Both the position numbers and the translations under genes were made by a program. A stretch of 64,000 bases of DNA from Galeopsis tetrahit. Its lineage: Eukaryota > Streptophyta > Magnoliopsida > Lamiales > Lamiaceae. The notes beneath the pieces are model-generated. The model made no database searches, was not told where the DNA came from, and was given only the letters and a program-made list of their open reading frames with translations. How positions within the stretch are numbered: position 1 is the stretch's first letter; the number at the start of each line of letters is the position of its first letter. Shown piece by piece: positions 32,101 through 43,918 of the stretch. The stretch spans positions 69,508,670-69,572,669 of the forward strand of contig OY776128.1 in NCBI GenBank assembly GCA_963675135.1. The letters run 5' to 3'.

Positions 32101-32769
32101 ATGGATACTCCGTAATAATTTAATTCCAAGAGTAGAAAATCTAAGTAAAACGTGGAAGAAGCATTAAAGAGCATTAAACAAATCCTTCAAAAAATTCAGC
32201 TTCAATTCATTACCATTTTGACAAATTAATTAACATAAAATATAACTCACCGGAAATTCCTCCACCGGCCGCTTCTTCTCCGGAGAGCCCGAACTCTCCG
32301 ATTCCGAGTCGGAATCCGACGACTCGGAAATTACATTCTGCACATCCTCATTGTTGATATTTTTAATAATCGTAAAATCTCTTCTCTCCGTGGTGGTGGT
32401 GGTGGTAACAATAATCCCGTCGGCGCCCTCCATGTCGCCGCCGTGCAACAAGAAGAGATAACTCAAACACGCCGTGAAAATCATCATCATTACCAGAATC
32501 ACGACAACCGTTCGCCCCACGTGCTTCCCGGAGGTTAAAGATTTGAGGAATCCTTTCACGTATAAAACCCAATTTCCCGGCGCCCTCCGCCGTGCCGTAG
32601 TTGGTGGCTGGTAAACCCCATTCCCGCCAATATTTTCTTCCGAATCGGAGTCGGTTTTAATGTGGTCTAAAGCTACGTGAAGATACTCGCCGGGGTCCGG
32701 TACGGCGTCGGCGGCGCGGCGGCGTTGGGTGGCGCTGGCTGAAGTTGTGGCGGTTGCGGCGTTTGACAT
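29128..32769 (-). CDS. O-fucosyltransferase family protein (plant GT106/PF10250 type), complete
   Basis: Eight exons on the minus strand: 32769-32251, 31144-31072, 30969-30899, 30830-30742, 30658-30526, 30244-30012, 29942-29466 and 29383-29128. All have GT-AG borders and compatible phases, giving 616 residues. The start is ATG 32769; a longer reading from 32796 begins with TTG. It is a type II membrane protein: cytosolic residues 1-86, one hydrophobic anchor at ~87-108, an acidic Ser/Asp/Glu stem, then the catalytic domain. Family motifs are GGLNQMRTG (213-221, the GDP-fucose site region), the HLR of the HLRYEKDML motif (371-379), GGCPMTPRE, AGEIYG and a C-terminal PYPGCIC. Such enzymes act in the Golgi or early secretory pathway. 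Targets differ between members, so the acceptor is unknown. Intron 1 is about 1.1 kb, the others short. Confidence 0.92.
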
Positions 32770-34860
32770 TGGTTGGAGAAAATTGCCGGAATTCAAATAA
32801 ATTAAAATTTAAATAAATAAGGAAATTATGAAACGGGATGAGAGATTAACTCCCTTAATTTGTACGGAATCGAAAGAGATTAACGATTTATGGGGTTTTC
32901 TCAATCAAGAAACAAGTTTTTTTTTTTTTTTTTCTTTTTCTTCTTTGTGTTTGTAAACCTAGGCGAAGAAACTATGCATTCATATGCATGAGAGATATAT
33001 ATATATATAATGTTTCAATGTATCTCGTTAATGACTATCTATTATTTTTATACCCGACGAAATAGTTTTTTTTTGTTTTACATGCATAATATATGGTAAA
33101 TATTTTATATTCTAAAATTTAAATTTTTTTTAGATGAATATGATATTTTTCAAAATATATAAATCTCCGGATTCGGTTTCAAGATAAATATCATTATAAT
33201 ATATTATATATTAGACCAATATTTTTTATATTATATAATATGTAGACAACGACACATGCATTAACATTTTAAATAGCGAAATATATTTTATATGTTGTTT
33301 TTCTAATATTGATACATGTTTTATGAAAATAGAAAAGCATGTATAAGATGGATACTTGCCTACAAACTGTCTATTAGTATATTTTAATGGGTTAGACGAC
33401 ATTATATCTCACTCAAGAAATTAACAAATGTATGAATATAATTTTCAATCCTTATATAATGTACCATTTTAATCATCGAAGATTTTTGCGTTCTTAACAA
33501 GGACTTGCCAGCTGGCTGTATATGTATTGTTGCGAATAATAATATTAGTCAGTTAAATATATTTTTATTCAATTTAAATTTGTTTGAAATTATATATATC
33601 CTACTCCGAAAATTAATATATTGGATAGATGGATTGATTAAGATAAACTCAAATATTTATTGGATAGACTCAAATAAATTTATTGTTTTTAAATTTGAAT
33701 ATCTTAAAAGATTTTTAAAAATGCATATTCTTGTTCAGTTTTCAAATGATGATTACTTATCATAATTATGGTCATACGGTGCAGTTCCATCTTGAGAGGG
33801 CTGATTATAAACACCTGTCGTGAAAAAATTGCATTAGATGAAAAAATCAACGATAATATGAGTAATAAGTTATTAATAAATAAATTAATTAATAATATCA
33901 ATATATAAATATTTAATTAAAATGATTTTGTGGGTTTGGTAATATATGTAAACGTGGATGGAGGAATGTTGATTTACTTTACCATTATGCACGTTTCGGA
34001 GCTCATCGCACGACTATAGTGATAGTGCACTATTATTAACTCTTTTTGCCACGTGTATGAATGTAAGTGGTTCTTTTTTTGTGACGTTACATAAACCTCT
34101 CCAAACCTATAAATTATTTTCTCTATTTTTTCTCCATCTTCAAAATAATAAATTTGAAAATGGTTAAATTTTCATAACCGAATAATAGCGTAAATAGTTC
34201 AACATAAAGAATTTAAATTATTCAATGAAATTAATTAACACTCACTCCCAATTTAAAATAAGTGTTTATATCCATATGTCTACTAAGAAAAACAATTGAT
34301 TTTTTTTTTTGGTATCATTAATGAATGTTCATATATCCTATTAAAAGAATAAATATATTCAATTGTTTGCAATCATTAAAAGGGTAGATTAAAAAAAATG
34401 TAATTAATATTTTTTTAAATACAAAAAGTTATCTATTTTGAAACTAATTAAGAATAGGAAGATATACTATTTCATGAAACCATTTAATATTATTCACCGA
34501 AAACATTTAAGATTGTTCATTGAACTTACTAATAATATTCATGAAACCTGTCAAAATAATAATAATAATAATATTCAATGAAAACAATTAATAATTTGTT
34601 CTCTCCCAATTCGATTAACATGAAATTTAGTGTAAAAGTTGTTTATAGTGCTATAAAAAATAAAATAATTTTAGGTTGATAGTGTATTACTTCATTGAAG
34701 AGAATATACCAAAAAAAATTAAGATATTTAAAGAAGATAATTAAAAATAATAAAAATTATTTTTAATCATTTTAAAAATGAATAATCTAATGAGAGACCG
34801 ATCTAAATGAATAAAAAATTTAATTGACAACAAAGGAGGGAGTAAAATTAATTTTATGTA
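32770..34860. other. AT-rich intergenic region
   Basis: This includes the O-fucosyltransferase promoter and 5' leader (poly-T run near 32914, TA run at 32995-33009). Further right it is very AT-rich, with an (AAT)n run near 34555-34575. GGAGGGAG near 34837-34844 looks like one end of a Stowaway-type MITE, but no convincing partner end was found. The short open frames (33505-33765 and others) have no coding character. Confidence 0.55.
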
Positions 34861-35804
34861 GGTTTGTCGAAGAGACTCGTCGAGGCTTGGTCCTTCCAAG
34901 GGAGTTTGTCCATTATTCTAATCAAAAAAGGATTCGTTGTTCTCAAATTTCACTATTTGGAGGAGTGTGATCGAATTTTTCAGGAGATGGGTTTGGTAGT
35001 TGGCCTCTCTATTCGTTTGCGAAATTGGTCACCTCGGTTCAATCCGAACTAGGTTCCGAATCTCGACATCGGCTTCAGCGGTTGACACGTTTGTTAAGAT
35101 GGGCGGTCACACCTCAGTAAAAACAATGGCACAGTATGCTAGAATCTTGATTGAGGTGAACACGAAGGAGTCGCTTTTCGAGCAGTTGGTGCTAGAATGT
35201 AGGGTGTAGGGATAGGTCTGTGATTGTGGAGGTGCATTATGAACGACTTCCGAAGCATTGCAACAACTGTATAATTTCTGGACACATGACTGCCTACTGC
35301 AATAAGCGTAAGGTACTGCCGCCTTCAGACTCATGACCGCCACCTCGGGATAGAAAACGTGGTAGAAGTTATTCCCGTCTTAAGAGACGGGCCAGCCCCC
35401 CCCCCCCCCCCATGCGTACTCGTGCGGCCTCGAAGGATCACTCTTCTTCCTTGGCTATCGTGGCTGCTTCGATCCTGGTGAACAACTCATTCTCCGGTCT
35501 ATTTGACGACTGCATGGATGAGTCCTCGGACAACACCCAAGAGCTGATGATTGTTGCATTAATGGACGTCGCCGCCATTGATCTTGCTCTTGTGATTACT
35601 CCTCGTTCTATGGAGAGGCCCAGAGGCCCCAATTTGCCCGGAGTGAGTGTATCACAACGACAACCACTAGAAAACGTTAGCAATGAGTTAGAGACTATCG
35701 CCTCTGAGGCCTTCGTTGTTGATCCATCGACGGACTTGGCCAATGAGATGAATCATGTCGCTTCATATGTGGGGCGATGGGGCAACACTTTTGATCCCCC
35801 ATAA
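34861..35804 (+). pseudogene. Decayed LINE ORF1 fragment (DUF4283 plus CCHC)
   Basis: Across shifting frames on the plus strand one can read the end of a DUF4283 domain (RLRNWSPRFNP), then TFVKMGGHTSVKTMAQYARILIEV, then a degenerate zinc knuckle (CNNCIISGHMTAYC). This is the usual order in plant L1 ORF1 proteins. Stops and frameshifts separate the pieces. A run of about 15 C (35397-35411) is followed by a 130-codon open frame (35412-35804), probably the poorly conserved C-terminal tail. No RT lies downstream on this strand, so this is an orphan piece unrelated to the minus-strand LINE beside it. Confidence 0.7.
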
Positions 35805-36607
35805 GACCTTTTTTTATTTTCAGTCATTTTGGGTTTGGTTGGTTTTTACGATTTTATTATTGTGTTGGTTTGGTCGGTTTAGAGGGCTTTATCTTTTTCC
35901 AGATTTTGTTCCTGGTGAGGATTTTCTCGAGTAAAGTTTTAATGACGCCACAACCTCTAGTTCTTTTAACATCACATCATAATATTTTAATATGTATTGT
36001 TTATTGTTTTAAGTAGTACTATATGTGTGAAAGTAATTTAAATAATTATTTGATGCTATAAAAATAGGTAACAAGGGACTAAGTAAGAGATGCCCAAGCA
36101 TTGACAGCGACCGAGTGGCTGCTTACTCGTAAAATATTGATTGTGATTCTGTGAATAAATAGTGAGGGTTAAGTTCGATATCTACAATTATTAGTATACA
36201 TTCATTCAAACTCAGTTTATCTATGAATTTATTAATGAGTTAAGAAGAAGAAAAAAACTTATATGATGTTGGTTCACATATGTGAAATTCGTGAACTCTA
36301 TTTGAATACTAAGTTTGGGGTAGCAAAACTTGCTGGAGGGGTAACCATTTATACTCTCTAGTTATCAATTTTTTTGCAATTTATACCTAATTTGTTATAA
36401 AAACGTAAAAAATAACCTTTTTTTTGTTTACTACCCAAGTCTCCATTTTCTAGTGAATTGATCGACAATGATAGTATCGAATTGTTCGTCTCTCCAAACA
36501 TGCAAGTTTGATACCTCCAATTGTCCATTATATATACAACTTTACAATTTTAAATTGAAACGTACATGTGAAGAATAACTAATATTCTTTCATTTATTGA
36601 CTTGATT
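35805..36607. other. Intergenic, no feature seen
   Basis: AT-rich DNA between the orphan ORF1 fragment and the poly-T that marks the 3' end of the LINE. No ORF, repeat or RNA gene stands out. Confidence 0.5.
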
Positions 36608-36691
36608 TGTTTTTTTTTTTTTTTTCGGAACAAGAAGAGACCATTACAAGGTAAAACAGGGAAACCAAAATTTCCAACATAAACAGGTTCT

Positions 36692-39600
36692 TCAATTGAA
36701 TTCTCCACGTCTGTCTTGAGAAATGGTAGAATGGGTAGCCCTCTGAGCCAATATATGGGCTCTCTTATTGTGATCCCGGGATATATGTGTAAATTTGCAC
36801 ACTACAAACTCACTTATAAGTCTAGAAATCCGTCGGGTGATGTTAGCTTCTGGTCCCCTAATAGCTTTGAATTTTTGATTAGTACATAGGGAAATGGCCT
36901 GAAGAGAATCAGACTTAACTTCAATAGAATCCACATTAATCGCCAAAGCCATTCGAAGAGCCTCTTCGATTGCTAGAAGTTCTGAGCCTAAAGGGCTTCT
37001 TTGTGGTGGGATTCGCTTTACAAATGATTCCACAATTCTTCCTTCGTGATTCATTAAGATTCCTTCTACCCCAAATTTCAAGAGATCACTATTAAATGCC
37101 CCGTCAACCTCAAACACAAAATCACAATTCCCCGTCGATATCCCCTGAGGTGGCGAAGGGTTGTATGAGCTGAATACTTCCTTATCAATCGTTTTATTGG
37201 TATCTTGGTAATTGACTAAATATTCCAAAACTCGATGGCTAGTGTTCTTCTTAACATGGTATCTCTTATTCTCCTTATTATGTAATATCTGACAACGATC
37301 TTTCCATACTCCCCAAGCGATCATAACAAATTGCTCAAATTCATACTTCGAAAAAGTTTCTTTGAAGGAGATTAGAAGTTCCAGAATTTTCACAATTCGT
37401 CTATGTTTCAAAAAGTCCCACCATTTAAGCTCTTTCCAAACTTTTTTAACTCCAGGGCAATAAAAAATAGCATGGCATGTATTTGGTAAAAAGCCTCCAC
37501 ATAAACCACATGTAGGATCCGAGGGGATATGTCTCCGAATCAAATTTCCTTCAGATGAAATGATATATAAACTCAGTTTCCAGACAAAAATGCGTACCTT
37601 TGGTGGAGTACTGAGTTTCCAAATAAAGTTCCACCATTGTTTATGATGTTCTTCATTAGAAACTCCAGCCTCTGTTTTGTTCAAACGCGCCATTTCATAG
37701 CTTACTTTGTAGCCTGATCTTACTGTATAAGTTCCCATCGGATCATGATTCCAGTATCTAGTATCCGCGTCCTGTTCCTTGCCAACTTTAGTACGCAGAA
37801 TTGCATCCACTTCATAAGGCCAGAATGACATCTTCAATTGATCCTCTCTCCAGAATCGATCTTCATCAAGAAAGACTGCTGGTCTGATCCCTGCGGCTAT
37901 CCTTGATTGAATAATTCCTTTCTCAAGCCCTTCAACCCATGGATGTTTAAATAATGTGATTGTGTTACCATCCCCAATTGTCCATCTGATCCCCCTCTGA
38001 AGAATAGGAAAGCTCGTGATGAGGGATCTCCACATGTAGGAAGGGTTGGTTCCAAGCTGAGCCTCCAGAATGTCAGAGTGTTTATAATATCTGGATTTAA
38101 AAATTCTAGCCACCAGGGAATCTGGCCTATCCATCAACCTCCACACTTGTTTTGCAAGAAGTGCCTGATTGAATTGTACCATCTTTCTGAATCCTAATCC
38201 CCCTTTCTCCTTTGGTTTGCACAATTTTTCCCAGCTCAACCAATGCATCTATTGTGATCCTTATTATGTCTCCACCAGAAATTGGCCATAATTTTCTCCA
38301 TTTCATTACAGGTTTGAATTGGAATTTTGAAACAAGACATAGTATAAGTGGGAATTGCTTGTAAGATTGACTTGATCAGAAATTCCTTACCTCCTTCCGA
38401 TAAATTTTTGTTCTTCCAATTATCAACTTTCTTGTTGAGTCTATCAATGATATAAGAAAATTGCAGTATTTTTCCTCGAAGAGAAAACGTGGGGAGTCCC
38501 AAGTAGAGATTATGTCCTTGTGTGAGTTTAACCTGAAGGATATTTGTGATCTGCGATTGGTTTTGGACGCTCGTTTTCGGGCTAAAAATCAGAGAATATT
38601 TATCGAAATTGACCAATTGTCCGGAAGCTTTCTCGTATTCCAAAAGGGACATTTTAATACGACTTGCTATTTCAGGTTTAGCTTTGAAGAAAACAATAAT
38701 ATCATCCGCAAAAAGGAGATGCGTGATCATCGGAGCTTGCCTAGCCACCCTAATACCTTCAATTAAACCTTGATCTGCCAAATTCTGAAAGTTTGAGGAC
38801 AGTCCCTGAGCACAAAGAACAAAAAGGAAGGGGGATAGAGGATCCCCCTGACGGATTCCCCGAGAAGGTGTAAAAGTACCAAGGATAATGTTGTTAACTC
38901 TACAAGCATAAGTGACAGAGGTAACGCATTTCATAATAAGATTAGTAAACTTATCAGAGAATCTCAAACTCTTCATTTGCGCACGTAAAAATTCCCACTC
39001 AATCCGATCATAAGCCTTGCTCATATCCAATTTCAAGGCCACATACCCCGTACCACTCTTGTTATTCCTCAGCCAGTGCATACATTCATAACTAATCAAC
39101 ACATTATCAAAAATTTGTCTATCTTTAATAAATGCACTTTGGAATTCATCCACAATCTCAGGGAGTACCTTAGCAAGTCTGTTGGCAATTGTTTTTGCCG
39201 CAATATGATAACACACATTACTGAGACTAATTGGACGAAAGTGACTCGGATCAGTCGGTGTTTTGATCTTGGGAATCGAGGTGATTAATGTATGGTTCCA
39301 GCCTTTCAGATCTCCTTGGTCATTCAAGAAATTAGTAACAACATTCGTTACATCCTCCCCAATGATTATCCAATTGTCTTGGTAAAATCGAGAATTAAAC
39401 CCATCAGGCCCAGGAGCTTTATTCGGAGAAAGATCGAAAGCTGCACTCTTAATTTCTTGCCTAGAGAAATTCATATCCAGCGATTGGTTCATTTCCCTTG
39501 TGATCAGAGCAGAAGTATTTTTTGTGATGCAATGAATCTCATTGTAAGATGGCTTCTGAGAAGAATAAAGATTTAAGAAGTATATGGATATTATTTTCTC

Positions 39601-40782
39601 AATATCAGATTTAGAGGAGCTCCAATTTCCTTGGTCATCTTGTAGGCCTTTGATCATACCTCTTTGAAACCTTTATGTGGCCCTTCTATGAAAGTATGTC
39701 GTGTTCCGGTCACCACTTTTCATCCAGTTTATCATTGCTCTTTGAAACCAGAATTCTTCTTGTTGAGAAAATAGATTTTCCATATCTTTTTCCAAATTTA
39801 TGAGTTCCATTTCATTATCTGCATCAAGATTCGATTCTTCCATTTTTTAGATTTTATCCGAAAGCTTTTTAATTCTGTTGTCCAAGGCTCCAAAGTTCAA
39901 CTTTGCCCACTGCTTTAATGATGTTGCACAAATCTTCAATCTGTTCATAAAAGGAGTCGATCTGTCAATTCTGTTCCAGATTGTTTTAATCGTCTGTTTA
40001 TACGATGGGTCCATCAACCAAGCATTTTCGAATCGGAACAGGTTGTGGGAATAATGTTTCCAAATCTGTTGCTGCATTTTAAATGTGAGACTAATGACCC
40101 TATGGTCCGAACCAAACCAATGAAGGTTTCTAACCTCAAATTCATGGACCATCTTCCTCCATTCCGGACTTGAGATGAATCTATCTAATCTTTCTTTAAT
40201 GTTTTGAGTCCCTTTTCTTTTGTTGTTCCAAGTAAAACATGGACCCTTAAATCCCAGATCAGACAAGTCGAGAGAGTGGAGTGTACATCTGAATTTGTTC
40301 ATACTATTTCTCAGTTTCCAATTATTAATTCCTCCTGCCTTTTCATCATTATTCAAAATCTGGTTAAAATCACCCCCTACAGCCCACTCTTTAATATCCC
40401 CATGTGAATCTTTAATCCTTGAGAGTAGTTCATACGAATGATGTATTTGTTGTTTATTAGGGTTTCCTTAGAAACCAGTGAAAAACCATTTAAGATCATG
40501 CCAAGTAACAAGGATATCAATGTGGCCAAACGAAAAGGATTTGAGGGAGACATCAACATCTTCATTAGCAAACATAATAAGGCCACCTTGCCTGCCTAAA
40601 ACATCCACTACAAAACAAAATTTAAATTTAAAGATGGCATTCCATGCCTCAACTACTCTAGTGGATACTTTTGATTCCATGACAAACAATATTGAGGGCT
40701 TATTTATGGCTGTTACTCGCCTAATCTTACGGAATGCTAGTGGCCCCTTCAATCCACGGGCATTCCAAGCTAAAACTCTCAT
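36692..40782 (-). pseudogene. LINE ORF2: endonuclease, reverse transcriptase, RNase H (broken)
   Basis: From ATG 40782, an apurinic-endonuclease-like domain starts MRVLAWNARGLKGP and breaks near 40468. It resumes in another frame (GGDFNQIL, GSDHRVISL) to a stop at 39847. After a stop-rich stretch, 39657-38236 holds the RT core (KAPGPDGF, RPISLSN, SRGIRQGDPLSPFLF, FADD). A further frameshift near 38240 leads into 38248-36692, with the zf-RVT region (CGLCGGFLPNTCHAIFYC) and a C-terminal RNase H (VDGAF, SELLAIEEAL, SDS, DHNKRAH). At least three disabling changes are visible. Confidence 0.88.
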
Positions 40783-42160
40783 TCAGGATGGCGGAGCTGG
40801 GAATCCCCCATCTCCACCTTACTTGTGCTTGCTTTCTCCTCATCACTCTTGCATCTTTTCCGTCCACTCGATTGACCCGAAGAAATTTCCTCATTTCTTG
40901 CTGTTACCTGATCTTCCACATTTCCACAAGATTCCATTGGGCGACCCCTCTTCCTCGAACTCTTTGCTGCCCCTTTGTAAGTCTGTATAGCACTGGATGG
41001 AACATTTCTCTCAGGGTACATAGGTCCCTTCAACTTGCCTTCACTATCTTTCGGATTCATCTTAATCATCTTACCTTTACCTGCTCCAATACCCTCCCGG
41101 ATCTGGAGGCTGCGGGGTGGCCCATATATACGGTTAAAAATATGTCCTTCACTTTCCAGCTCCCCAATCTGACTCTCTTGAATGTACAGCCGAGCATTTT
41201 CATTATCCATAAGCTGAATGTCTTCGTCTTGTAGAGCCGCTTCAGCAAAGAATCTGTCCTCCTCAGTAAACCTATTTGTGGTACCCCTCCATACAACTGG
41301 AGCCAATTCCATTCCCAGATATTCTTCATTTCTGCGTACCTGGCGAGACGATGAAGCACCATCATCTGCATTGCCTTTCTTTCCATCAGCAGCTGTCTTC
41401 CTGGCATTCTCCCTCCTTAGGAACTCATACACCTTCAGATCCAGTCCTTTCTGGCCATCAGCACGTAGCCACATCGGGAAACGCTTAAAGTCTGAGGGAT
41501 CATGTCCATTTTCATAGTATCTTTCTGGACACTCCTTTTCCACGTGAGTCAGTAACTCACAGAAGTAGCAAAACTCACCCAGTTTCTCATACCTTAGCGG
41601 AAGAGTGATTGTTTCCTCACGAACCGTGATCTGAGTGCTACGAAAGAGAGGCTTGCTAAGATCCTGAGACACCTCCCCCATGCAGTTTCACCATTGGGGC
41701 AGTCCAGCTCAATCACATCCCCAAATCTGGCACCCAGTTTATAAGCAATTTGCCTCGTCATAGAGTACAATGGGAGACCATGGACTTGAATCCACATAGG
41801 TATCATGTTGATGACGAGATCTCTAGGCTGCCCATCGCCTCGGACCTTAGATAAAATCAGCATTGGGCCATTAACTATCCATGGTTGACGGTGGAACGCC
41901 TTGCTCCAATCAAATTCGTCTTCAAAGTCGAAGAGGAAGTATCCCTCTCCCAAATGAACCACGCCGACATTCCCAGTTGGGCGCCAATTTTTCCTCATCG
42001 TGGCAAGAAGTTCCTTGATGCTAATTGGCCTTCGAACAGTGAATCTTCCCAACAGAGCAAATCTGGGAAGGATCAGTTCATGATCACCCACCACAAGAGG
42101 AGTCTCCTCCGTTTCAGACAGAGTAAATTTTCGGAGAGGGCTTCTGAGTTCATCAGCCAT
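40779..42160 (-). pseudogene. LINE ORF1: DUF4283 and CCHC nucleic-acid-binding protein (frameshifted)
   Basis: Starts MADELRSPLRKF at 42160 and carries DUF4283 (GEGYFLFDFEDEFDW, PMWIQVHGLPL). It shifts frame near 41680 and continues with the zf-CCHC_4 motif (CYFCELLTHVEKEC), then a charged tail to 40779. The stop overlaps the ORF2 start by four bases, as in intact plant L1 elements. The product would bind the element RNA. The frameshift disables it here. Confidence 0.85.
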
Positions 42161-42911
42161 GGTGGAAGAGTAGAGGGAAGTAACAAAAGAGAATATGAAA
42201 GTGGATAGCTTGGTGAGTTATGCTAACAAAAATGCTCTTAATATAGTAGAAGCCACCGCCTGGTTCGCCAATAGCAAGAGAGAATTTTCAAAATCCCTTA
42301 CCCTAATCATGATTTCGTAACTAGGGCATCCGGAAGAACTGAATCGTCTCATAGGGCCTAGGGAAAAAATTAGAGTCGAAGAGGAGAGCACGCAATTGTC
42401 ATCTGAAGTTCTTGGGATATTCGAGAATTCTGACACATTAAATGAAAGAAACACGCCAAATCTCACCAGTTGGTTGTAATAAGCAAAAGCAATCATTAGA
42501 GGGGGATATCCAAGAAAGGGGATGAGATCTTCCAGAAACCCTAAAGAGGCGTACAAAAGAGAAGTTTCGAGAATCGCACCTACACGAATGTGTAATCGCA
42601 CCTATTATCTCACCGAAATCGCACCCCACTATGTGAAATCGCCAAATCCACTCGCGTATCCATCACTCGCGGGCCCCATATGAATTTCCAACAGTAAGAT
42701 TTGTTATTATTCTTCACAATACGTTTAATATGGTGGTTAAGTTTTGTTATCTATGAACATGATTTTAAAATGAACCTTTTAAATAAGTTTATTTTTTTAA
42801 TTTAAATAAATCTGTAGTTCAATACCGGTGAAATTTTAAGTTCTAGTTTTCATTATGCTCCAAAATTATAAAAATATGAACTAAGCCCAGAATAGCCCGT
42901 AAAAAAAAAAA

Positions 42912-43714
42912 GGCCAACGGATAAATGACTCCACGTATTATGTCTTCACTCTCACTTCAATTTATATTTTGAACTAATAGACAAAAAAAACTATATTACC
43001 CATGTGTGCTGAGTTCACCCTCCACCCATAAACAACAACAAAAAAAAATCAGTTTTTTTGCATTCCTCCCCCACCCCAAACATAGTATTTCTTTGTAATT
43101 GATTATTTTAATGTTATTATTGTTTTATTTGACCGTATTATTGCATGATTGTGTTGTTGTAATGAACATATGTGTAGTGTATTTCGTTTTCGAGTTTTTT
43201 TTTTTTTTTTTTACAAAAATCGCGTTTTGCAAAAACTCAGCACTGATTCGTCAAGTTTTGTGAGATTTTTCGGAAAAAAGTTCCACGTTTTGAATCAAAA
43301 CTCGGCCAAATTTTCCATTTTATGATTAAAAACTCGGCCAAAATTTTCACGTTTTGATTCAAAACTCGACAAACTAGTGCTGAATCTAAATGTGGAAAAG
43401 TAGGCCGAGTTTTGAATCAAAACGTGGAAAAGTTGACCGAATTTTGATTCAAAACGTGGAACTTTTTCCTGAAAAATCTCACAAAACTCGACAAATCAGT
43501 GCTGAGTTTTTGCAAAACGCGATTTATGTAAAAAAAAACTCGAAAACGAAATACATTACACATATATTGAGTAATGAGAAAAAAAAAAAAGGGATGAGGT
43601 GGAAGAAAAATTAGGGTTTATGAGTAAGGAGGGTAATTTTGAAAAATAAGAATGGGTGAACTCAGAAGACATCAACGGTGAAGACATAATAATTGGGTGC
43701 ATTTATCCACGGCC
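42912..43714. mobile_element. Fold-back (MITE-like) element, about 803 bp
   Basis: The ends share an imperfect inverted repeat: GGCCnnCGGATAAATG and TATTATGTCTTCAC at 42912-42949, and the complement at 43677-43714. A second shared inverted motif (TGAGTTCACCC) lies further in, and the centre is a large hairpin. The flanks are A-rich on both sides, so the target duplication cannot be read and the superfamily stays open. It ends about 200 bases before the eL33 start codon. Confidence 0.6.
43166..43566. repeat. Large inverted repeat (hairpin), arms of about 170-190 bp
   Basis: The outer words CATATGTGTAGTGTATTTCG (left) and their complement (right, ending near 43566) begin two arms that stay complementary through GAGTTTTTGCAAAACGCG-type and AAAACTCGnC-type motifs up to a centre near 43375. 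The arms also contain short direct repeats of TTTTGAATCAAAAC. If transcribed they would form a long RNA hairpin. Confidence 0.75.
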
Positions 43715-43740
43715 CAATAAAAAAAATCCAGTTTTCCTTC

Positions 43741-43850
43741 GGCCCATCTTCCAAGCCCACTTTACTTTCCGAATTTAGAAGCCAAGTCCCCGCTTACCCA
43801 GCCCAAATATTACTCATAAGAAAATCCCATAAATTCGTGAATTAGGGTTT
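43741..43850 (+). promoter_or_regulatory. eL33 promoter elements: TGGGCY boxes and telo-box
   Basis: GGCCCA (43741), AAGCCCAC (43753) and AGCCCAAA (43799) are site II-type (TGGGCY) elements. ATTAGGGTTT at 43841-43850 contains the telo-box AAACCCTA in reverse. This pairing is typical of plant ribosomal-protein promoters. A CT-rich leader with three CCGCCTC repeats follows just before the start codon. Confidence 0.7.
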
Positions 43851-43918
43851 CTGCTACTCCACTCCGTCTCCCGCCTCCCGCCTCCCGCCTCCGATCCTTA
43901 AACCACTCCGATTCAGCA

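Larger units (their letters stand above)
36608..42690 (-). mobile_element. L1-type LINE, near full length, inactive
   Basis: Minus-strand ORF1 and ORF2 lie head to tail with almost no gap, followed by a 3' region ending in a poly-A tail (plus-strand T run at 36608-36625). The 5' boundary is uncertain: ORF1 starts at 42160 and a plausible leader runs to roughly 42690. No convincing target duplication was found by eye. Several frameshifts and stops in both ORFs show it cannot be active, although most of each domain is still readable, so it is not ancient. Confidence 0.85.

Noticed and set aside
34241..34846. Another Stowaway MITE ending in GGAGGGAG
   Set aside because: The left candidate CACTCACTCCC is not a credible inverted partner and no TA pair fits.
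36608..42900. Target-site duplication for the LINE
   Set aside because: Only a short GATTTGTT-like match is found near 42697. This is too short and too AT-rich to accept.
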